From Siderastrea siderea (taxonomy: Eukaryota; Cnidaria; Anthozoa; Scleractinia; Rhizangiidae), in NCBI GenBank assembly GCA_964030785.1, contig OZ034968.1:58376299-58440298 (forward strand): DNA of 64,000 nt. Direction: 5' to 3'. Position 1 is the first letter of the stretch, and each line of letters begins with the position of its first letter. A program made the translations under genes and the position numbers. Positions 56,594 through 64,000 of the stretch are shown in pieces. Below the pieces are notes generated by a model. It was not told where the DNA came from and ran no database searches. It saw only the letters and a program-made list of their open reading frames with translations.

Positions 56594-56890
56594 GCAAAGA
56601 TGGCGGATCTTTGTGGGTTCTTCCTGCAACCCAAACATTTCTATTTCTAGGTCTCTGTGATGTGAAAGCTGAACAGTTTTTCTGTTTGACAATTTACAAA
56701 ACTGCAGCTGTTCCGTATGAGGAAGATCTGAAGTACCAAACCCAAGATTCGTAGATTATTCGGGTTAAAAGTTCCTCGATCGCGATCGGCTGGTGATCTA
56801 CCAATCGTCAATGTGCACGATACTTTAGAGTTTTGGAATGGCAGTCGCTGGATACAATGTGGCGTAGTGGACTGTGAAATACTTAATGGT
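56594..56890 (+). other. Exon-like coding stretch inside the 4.17-kb element
   Basis: An ATG in AAAGATGGCGGATCTTTGTG lies just inside the left terminus. Further on, one frame between about 56742 and 56890 reads KPKIRRLFGLKVPRSRSA then DLPIVNVHDTLEFWNG and GVVDCEILN before a GTAATG donor-like site. The composition looks protein-like, but no family is recognised, and joining it to the ATG needs an unproven splice. Confidence 0.25.
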
Positions 56891-56936
56891 AATGCACTTG
56901 CTCCGATTTTTGTCATAAATAAAGCATAATCGCACA

Positions 56937-59900
56937 CTAATTATTTGTGTTTCCATGGTCATTCAAAACTTGTAAGGCACTTGTATGTCTTATGTATTGT
57001 TTTATTTATACATGTTAGATTCATTCGCAAAATTGTCCTATCGCTGCGAATTTGCTGTGCAATTAAGGAATCTAATAAAAATGAAAATCGATGTAAATCA
57101 AATAAAATTATATAAGATAACTTAAATGAGTCAGCTGCTGCTTAGGGCATTCCATTCTTTGATAAATTTGTAGAAGCTAAATTTACAGATGCTGTTGCTA
57201 TAGCTGCTGATATTAATAAATAATTTCAAGTGCGGAGAACAAGTTGCTTGGATAGGCAATTTAGGTAATTTGAGGATTTCCATCGCAGGGATAAATAGCT
57301 TTATACACATTGGACGGCTACATGTACGTGATTCTACAACGTTGCTTTAATTATTAAGTTACTCAGAATGTTGAGACTGTTCCAAGTTCACACTTGTAGA
57401 AGCGAATTGAATGAATTTAGAGGGTTTTTTAGTCCTTCCACACCATGAGAGTGTTTCTGCTTACAGGGATTCCAAACACTACTCATGCAGCTAACTACTG
57501 GCATTTTCAAGGCATGACTTAACTGGGGTAATATAAACCTGAATCTTAAATATATGATAGTGATGTGGGCAATGGGACAGAACTGAGCTGTGTTCATGAG
57601 CTTGCTAGGGTTTTCAAGGCAAGGCCTAATTAGGGTTTACAAGCTTGATTCTCCTTGGCATCAGGACAGCTAGCCAGGATTACATTTTCAAAAATTATTG
57701 GTAACTTGTCAGTGAAGTTTTAGTGATCATAACACGATAAGGCAGCCAATTGCTTAGGAGTAAACCATGCTTCCAAGCTTGCTGATCCCAAAAAGGGATT
57801 GTAACATATTTGCTGTAATCTTTTGAATGGTAGACTGCTTCTGTGTTGTTGCTTGAAGGTGGAGTTGAGAACTAGACATCGTGAGCATCCAACTGCCAGG
57901 GCTAGTGAATTACTATTCTAATTTTGTGGAAGGGATTTCCTGTGCAAGTTACCATAACCCATGCCCCTCTTAGTGTCTAAATATCAAGGGGTAGGGGATT
58001 GATGGTGTGAAGAATGTAAGGGACCTGGATTTTACAACAAAATGTTTTCTAATTTTTCATAATTCACAAAAATAATATACTTTTTTTCAGGTTAGCATTT
58101 TTTGCCAAACAGGCATGGAATTTGACCTTGCACTCATTGATATTGATATTGTCATGACATGTCATTATAATTTCTCACCTCCCTGTTACTTGAATTTTCT
58201 GTCACCATATTCAATTTATTGCCAGTCAAATACATTAAATGGCCACTGGAAAAATAAATTGTCCATCTTAGAAGGGATAATGTTGCCTCTAACAGATATA
58301 CATGTATGTATGGCACTTGATTTGATCATGTTTCCTTTTAGTTTTTAAACATCAACAAAAATGTGATATCAACATAAGAGCACCCTAGGTTGATAGCATG
58401 TTATATTGTGTTATTCCTTTACTCAATGTTAATTTTAAATTCTCATTAAAGAACTTCATTAAAATAATCATTTTTTTCTCCTTTTCTTCTTGAGCCCCCA
58501 TTTCCCATTGATTTCCATTTTTAAACAGTTCCAAACTTCACCCAAATAACTCAATTCATTGAAGTACTCAAGGAGGAAATTTCTTAAATCCTATAAAGGA
58601 ATATTATCCCCAGCACTGGGTGAACAAACAAAGAGGACTGTATCTATCCACTGTTCAAATGCTTTATTTGCCCATTCTTTACAGGCTATTATTTTACTAA
58701 ATTCTAACAGCCAAGATTACACACATAACTTTTTCCAAAAGTAAATTGTTGTTGATATCATACCTTATCATTAGCCCAATCAGTTATTAATAACACAAGT
58801 GTTTTAGTATTGGACACTCATCTACAATGATATTTCTAACAATATTAACAATAAATAATAAATAAATACAAACGATATTTCTAACTCAAAAAAACATGCA
58901 CATTAAGTATCATGAGGAAATATTTGTAAACTGGACAGCAAAAGCACAGAAAGCAGTATTGAAAGTGACAAATCCTAGGAGATCTGCAATTGAACAAGCA
59001 AATATGTAGACAGGAATGGGACTAAATAAATCCAACAATGCCAACATGACCAGTGTTCCCTTTAAAGCCGCACCTGGGATTTGCTGGATTAAACACCACT
59101 AACTGTTTGACTATGCAATTGCAACATGGCTCTCTGGAAGAGCACTTGCAATAAATGGGATGCTGTAACTTCTAAATAAATCTTATGATGATGATGAACA
59201 ATGATTCGTCCCTCATCTCAAGCATACCAGCCCTTACCAGTATTTTATTGTAAGCTCTAAAGATGACGAAATGTTAAAAATGTTCAAAGACTTATGTAAT
59301 CACTCCTAATATTTTTTTTATCTCCAGTGGTTGAACAAGATAATGAGAAGTGTTACCCATGAATTGAAAAGCTCAAGAAACAGATTGCTATGGGATAGCA
59401 AGCAGAGTAAAGTAACTTAAGATTACATACAAACTTTGTTACTTGAACATATAAATGTTTGAAAATAAAAAGAAAGTTGCAAATAGATGTGCAGTCCATG
59501 CTAGGGTACACTATGCCAAAGATCTTTGGTATGGATCAATCCATAAACAAACAGTCATAAGAGTTACATTTACCAAACCAAGTTGGCTAGGATCAGCAAG
59601 TAAAAAATAAATAGACTGGTTGAGCATAAACAGATAAATAAATAAATAATTTGCAACAATTTACCGTAAGATAAATTACGCCAAAAGCCGCCTATCCTCA
59701 TGAAACAAAAATACACGTTCGTTGGAGTGTATTCATAAGCGAACAATTTCACTTGATCAACATTTAAAAACAAGTGGTCAGGGGAAGATGTGAGACTTCA
59801 GCTTAAATTACCCTGATTATTTTCTATTTTGCGCGTGATCTATGAGTTCGGCGAGCTTTATACTGTACGCACAAACCATATTAAATGAACGGCCAAAACA

Positions 59901-60127
59901 AGACCTCTAACACTTTGCCGTGTTCCTAAAGCCCGTATATGTATAACTTGTCTTGGTTTTCCTTTTTTCTTCACGCATGTTTGAACCAACCTTCAGCCTT
60001 TTCCGCCATTTTGTTTATCTTGACCTCAGACGTAATCTCGTACCCAGATCTTCTCACTCACTTCGCCTTAGCCGCCATTTTGAATACATTTCCATCCTCG
60101 TTGGAAATTTTGGTCACGTGATTCTGC
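56937..60127. other. Interior of the 4.17-kb element; no gene recognised
   Basis: AT-rich, with AATAAATAAATA-type tracts near 58850 and 59640. No frame longer than about 80 codons and no transposase motif is seen. Confidence 0.4.
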
Positions 60128-60505
60128 TGTGTGCCAGGGTCTTCTCCTGAGCCGCCGCCATATTGAAAAGCGAGAAGACCCTGGGGACGAGGTTGGGTTG
60201 CCACTATTGTTGCACACAAAAGAAAGTTGCTTTATAACAATAGCGGCAACCATTTGACCTCATAAAATTTAAAAATGGCAGAGCGCGGGAAATTCAAAAG
60301 CGAAAATGGGTGATATTTATATCTAACTTATTGGTACACTAGACTTATGTTCACTTGTTAACTTAAGGAATTGAAATTTGGACTTAATTTCCAACAATTT
60401 AACGTCCATTTGTTGTAAAAGTGGAGGTTCCCTTGTAAGGTGATTAAATTCAGACTAGCTTCGTCATGATATCCTGAAAAAATGAGCTAACATTTTAACA
60501 CTAGT

Positions 60506-61208
60506 AATAGTTGACACTACAGCTGTCCCCGCTGTTAAGAGCTTTTGTGATCGTATTTATTGATTTTGAAGGTTTCCTTTTTCTTGATTTACTTAGAAAC
60601 ACTTTTGTGTGGTTTTTTTTTTTGGTAGTATAATTTAGGTTTTAGATTGTTCCTGCAGAAGCAGGCCAAGTTGAGATTAGTACTCAGCCCAGTGCTAAGA
60701 GGTTTCATGAACTTACGGAATCGCGCCAGTAAGAGGGTCTGAATGGGGTTTAGTGTTTAGTGTTATTTGCCCACAATTTTTAGTGTTTGCTGTTAAATTG
60801 GCCAATATTTTAATGTTTACTGTTTTCGGAGAAAATACTGTTTAGTGTTTAGAAGGTTTTCCGTAAAAAAAAAAATCATAGTCTTTTAGCATTGTAAATA
60901 CTTATCTGCACTGCTGAAATCGCTAATAAAATCACTTAATCGCCATGCTGCCCTAACTTTGAGCCTATGCTCAAAGGGAAAGTTTAAAGGGGGCGGTAGT
61001 CTCTTTTTTCTACCCATGCGCATCAGTATTTGGGGGAAACCTGGAGACGAGTAGCGTACCAAGAGCCCGCGATCCTTTGGTCAGAGTCAAGTGCGAACTG
61101 GGGTCGAATGGACAGAGCTGAACAACGTCTGCGCATGTGCATGACGGGGAGAGGTCTGGGGTCCAGAATGGTTTCAAATTTTAAGGGATTTGTAGGGAAC
61201 CGTCTGGG
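60506..61208. other. No gene recognised; TTTAGTGTT-rich patch
   Basis: 60740-60860 repeats TTTAGTGTTTAGTGTT-like phrases irregularly. No coding frame is convincing. Confidence 0.4.
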
Positions 61209-61823
61209 TATGTGAACATTTTCCGCATTTTCAACGTCGTTTCTGCATATTTAAAGCTAACATTCATAACACATGTAGTTTTTGCCATATTTTATGTAAT
61301 GCTCGTTTCTACCTTCACGATTTTTCTTCTACTTTTTGCTATAAACGTTCAAAGTTGCTCGTGATGGATTGAAATTGTTCCATCGATACAATAGTTTACC
61401 GGGCAAGTGGTATGTGAACATTTTCCGCATTTTCAACGTCGTTTCTGCATATTTAAAGCTAACATTCATAACACATGTAGTTTTTGCCATGTTTTATGTA
61501 ATGCTCGTTTCTACCTTCACGATTTTTCTTCTACTTTTTGCTATAAACGTTCAAAGTTGCTCGTGACGGATTGCATGTTGAAATTGTTCCATCGCTAGAA
61601 CAGTTTACCGGGCAAGTGGTATGTGAACATTTAGCGGATTTTCAACGTCATTTCTGAATATTTAAAGCTAACATTCATAACACAGGTAGTTCTTGCCATG
61701 TTTTATGTAATGCTCGTTTCTACCGTGGAGATTTTTTTTCTACTTTTTGCTATAAACATTCAAAGTTGCTCGTAATGGATTGAAATTGTTCCATCGATAG
61801 AACAGTTAACCGCGCAAGTGGAA
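61209..61823 (+). repeat. Three tandem copies of a 202-209 bp unit
   Basis: Copies start at 61209, 61411 and 61620 with TATGTGAACATTT, and each ends near GGGCAAGTGG. The third ends with a variant, GCGCAAGTGGAACATC. Copies differ by scattered substitutions and one 7-bp insertion. The overlapping short frames across them are not supported as genes. Confidence 0.95.
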
Positions 61824-63880
61824 CATCAAAAACTATAGTCATTTCCCAAGAATCATAAGGGCAGAGACAATATCGGCAGTACAGGTGTATCTGTACCTGC
61901 TCGTTTGGAAGTGGGAGGCTATCTTGAGTATATTACCACCTTAGTTCCTTGTACAGCTGCTGCTTTAAAATAAATTGCAGCCCTGTATGTTTATTTAGCT
62001 GGAATGCCCTACATTTTGCATTTTTGTGTATGATACTCATGAACGTCTTTAATCTTTAATCATGGTAATTGCCACTAGCGTTACAAATAATGCTAATCCG
62101 GCAATGGAGCGGCCAGCGGTCGCTCAATTACATGGTATCAGAATAACGATGTAAATTAAATTATTATGTTAAATATTGTTCAAACAAATGTGGAATTTTA
62201 AAATAAACATTTTAATAATACCATTATTTTATTGTTTGATTGATGACTTTGTTTACGGCCTGAGGCTTTCCCTCTTTTTGGTTAACAGCATTCAGTCCCT
62301 TTAAGATATTTTTGGGCAGCAAACAACATGACGGGAGTAGTAGGCAGTAAGAATCAAGATCTCCAATAATCCCCCATATTGAGCTTCAAGCCCCCCTCTC
62401 TATTGAGTCCCCCCCCCCCATGGCCACAAAATGACAGAAGGTACGGCGTGACATAGGTCAGGTTATAATTGCACAATATTCTTGATCTAAACGTTTCCAA
62501 CTTGCAATTTCATATGGGACAGTTTCAGTACTTTTCTATCAAGTTCTGTTTTCAGTATATCAATGATGGTTTTGCTCATCTAGTCTCTCAAAAAGAGCTT
62601 ATATGCCAAGAGACTTGTGTTCATTCAAATTTCAGGATTAGTTCCTGATTTTGGATGCAAAACTCCTGGCTAATCATGGTATCACTTTTTTGTGGGCTAC
62701 ACTTCAGTAGAACACATTTGTATGAGCTTGGATGGGTTTCAGTTTTAAGATTGTGCATGGCAAGTGCATGAAGACTGTATCGCTATCTATTAAAGCTGGC
62801 CAGCACTCCGCAGAAAAAAAAAAGATTGTCATCTTTCATTCCTGGAGAGTTTTAAATAAGCCCCCCACTCTATTAAGTCCCCCTTCTAGTATGCCTGAAA
62901 ATAAAGAAGCCCCCAAGGGGCTTATCAGAGCATTTACGGTAATCACTGTTGGAAAGGACATTAAAAAATGGTTTATCATCAGGGTCCAACAAAGGTTTGG
63001 TAACATGCCAATAACTTAACAACAAGATGGCACACTAAGAAATTTCAGAGAATAATGGGAAAGAGTGCTACGAAAGGATGTTATATGTGAAAGTTAGGAT
63101 GTGCTCTTTTCCGGTAGGTAAGATGTGGAAAAGTATTGAAATCTTTGTGGCCTCAGAGGGTATAACTTTGGACAAAACTGCTTACAATGTGTACATTGCA
63201 ATGATATTGTATAGCAATGATGGTCTTAGGGGTGTGTACATGATACTGGTGCAACTGTCATTCTGGTATGAGTTCACCAAACTCTCTCTTGTAGCTCTTA
63301 TTTGTTTACACAGTACCAGCACAAAATCTCAGACTAGAATAAGTCATACCAGTGCAGGTTCACTAAACCAGATCGAGATTTTCACTCTTGCATCATGTAA
63401 ACACAGTATCATTCTTATTGTTTCAATAATTTGATTGTAGCACAAAACTCAAACCACCAGAAAACACACAATGCTAACACAGTACAAGTTTTCAGCCAAA
63501 TCAGAATGAAAGTTGCAGTGATACCTCGTAAACACCCCCTTTGAATCAATTCCTAATTTCACACCATTGCAAGGGACGATGTGTATTATAGGGATTCTTG
63601 GTCAATAGCATCTGCCAACACTCAGTGGCACAGAGATTACTTCATCTGATAATAGGTCAAAAAAGGTCAGCTTATCAACTGATTGTCCCTTAACTATACA
63701 TGATCACATGCAAGTACAATGTTCAAATCCTTGGCTTTGGTATTTCCTACTTCAACGCCATGACAACAACTCGTTCAGCTCGATTGGCCAAATGTGGAAA
63801 CGCCGGGAAATTTAAAAACAAGTATATCCAACGATAAATGTGCCAAGGGAAATAACAAAGAAAATGAGAAAAACAGCAAA
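61824..63880. other. No gene recognised; CCCCC-rich repeat fragments
   Basis: At 62367-62425 and 62860-62925 phrases such as CTATTGAGTCCCCC and CTATTAAGTCCCCC recur, with AAGCCCCCAAGGGGCTTAT at the end, suggesting a fragmented MITE. Frames such as 63078-63434 lack any family signal. Confidence 0.4.
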
Positions 63881-63976
63881 GTATCATGCAAAGGTGGAAA
63901 GCTATATAAGGCACAGGAGAAGTTAGCGAGAGGAGCTGGTGTGAACGTAGGAGAATATCTTTGTATTTCCCACCAT
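63780..63976 (+). promoter_or_regulatory. Possible promoter at the right edge
   Basis: GATTGGCC (inverted CCAAT) near 63782 is followed by CTATATAAGG near 63902 and an ATG in good context (CCCACCATGACG) at 63974. That frame closes after three codons, so no gene can be assigned. Motif evidence only. Confidence 0.2.
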
Positions 63977-64000
63977 GACGAAGTAATGAGGGCAAACAAC

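Larger units (their letters stand above)
56265..60432. mobile_element. 4.17-kb element with inverted termini of about 0.3 kb
   Basis: 56265-56527 and 60128-60432 are diverged inverted repeats, starting GGGAACCCCCACTGTTACAA and ending GTGGAGGTTCCC. Their inner parts include GGCGGCTCAGGAGAAGACCC. The right arm has about 50 extra bases that themselves form a hairpin (TTGCCACTATTGTT ... AACAATAGCGGCAA). Flanks are TTTTAA and TTGTAA, an imperfect duplication. The interior has no recognised transposase. Confidence 0.7.

Noticed and set aside
62732..63434. Two frames of 95 and 118 codons near the right edge
   Set aside because: The first overlaps CCCCC-type repeat fragments; neither has a family motif or splice context.

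Overview
The window looks like AT-rich animal DNA, most likely from a cnidarian and probably an anthozoan such as a coral. The basis is the spliced gene structures (GT-AG introns), a four-blade hemopexin metalloproteinase, a KANSL3-type gene, and dense MITEs and transposon families of the kind I recall from cnidarian genomes. The species assignment is inference. Intact protein-coding content is sparse and mobile DNA dominates.

Layout. 1-5.4 kb: a decayed, intron-bearing KANSL3 (NSL3) copy with several frameshifts and a missing middle, plus small foldback elements. 5.4-20.6 kb: no convincing gene; several MITEs and a 0.66-kb array of a 27-bp repeat. 20.7-22.2 kb: an intact 485-aa HUH endonuclease/SF3 helicase Rep-like protein. 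23.0-24.1 kb, opposite strand: an intact 359-aa Tc1-type DD34E transposase. 24.6-26.8 kb: an unrecognised, decayed three-exon gene with duplicated introns.

27.9-36.4 kb: the most striking object, an 8,463-bp DNA transposon with perfect 91-bp terminal inverted repeats and a 9-bp target-site duplication. It carries two convergent spliced genes: a DUF6589-type protein of about 1,045 aa (putative transposase) and a RecQ-type helicase of about 586 aa. From memory this architecture fits the helicase-bearing Academ lineage (AcademH). It sits inside a second copy of the 27-bp array, which also holds a 499-bp non-autonomous element. Each gene carries single-base frameshifts although the termini are identical.

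36.6-45 kb: gene-poor, with a 1.36-kb element (6-bp TSD) related to the 499-bp one. 45.0-52.0 kb: a four-exon secreted matrix metalloproteinase gene lacking a cysteine switch, with a furin-like RRRR site and two in-frame TGA codons. 54.6-60.4 kb: a small MITE and a 4.2-kb element with roughly 0.3-kb inverted termini. 61.2-61.8 kb: three tandem copies of a 0.2-kb unit. The rest shows no supported gene.

The KANSL3 copy and the metalloproteinase are the only host-type genes recognised, and both look disrupted in this sequence. The Rep-like, Tc1 and DUF6589/RecQ genes belong to selfish elements. Coordinates of exons come from reading splice consensus and frame by eye.
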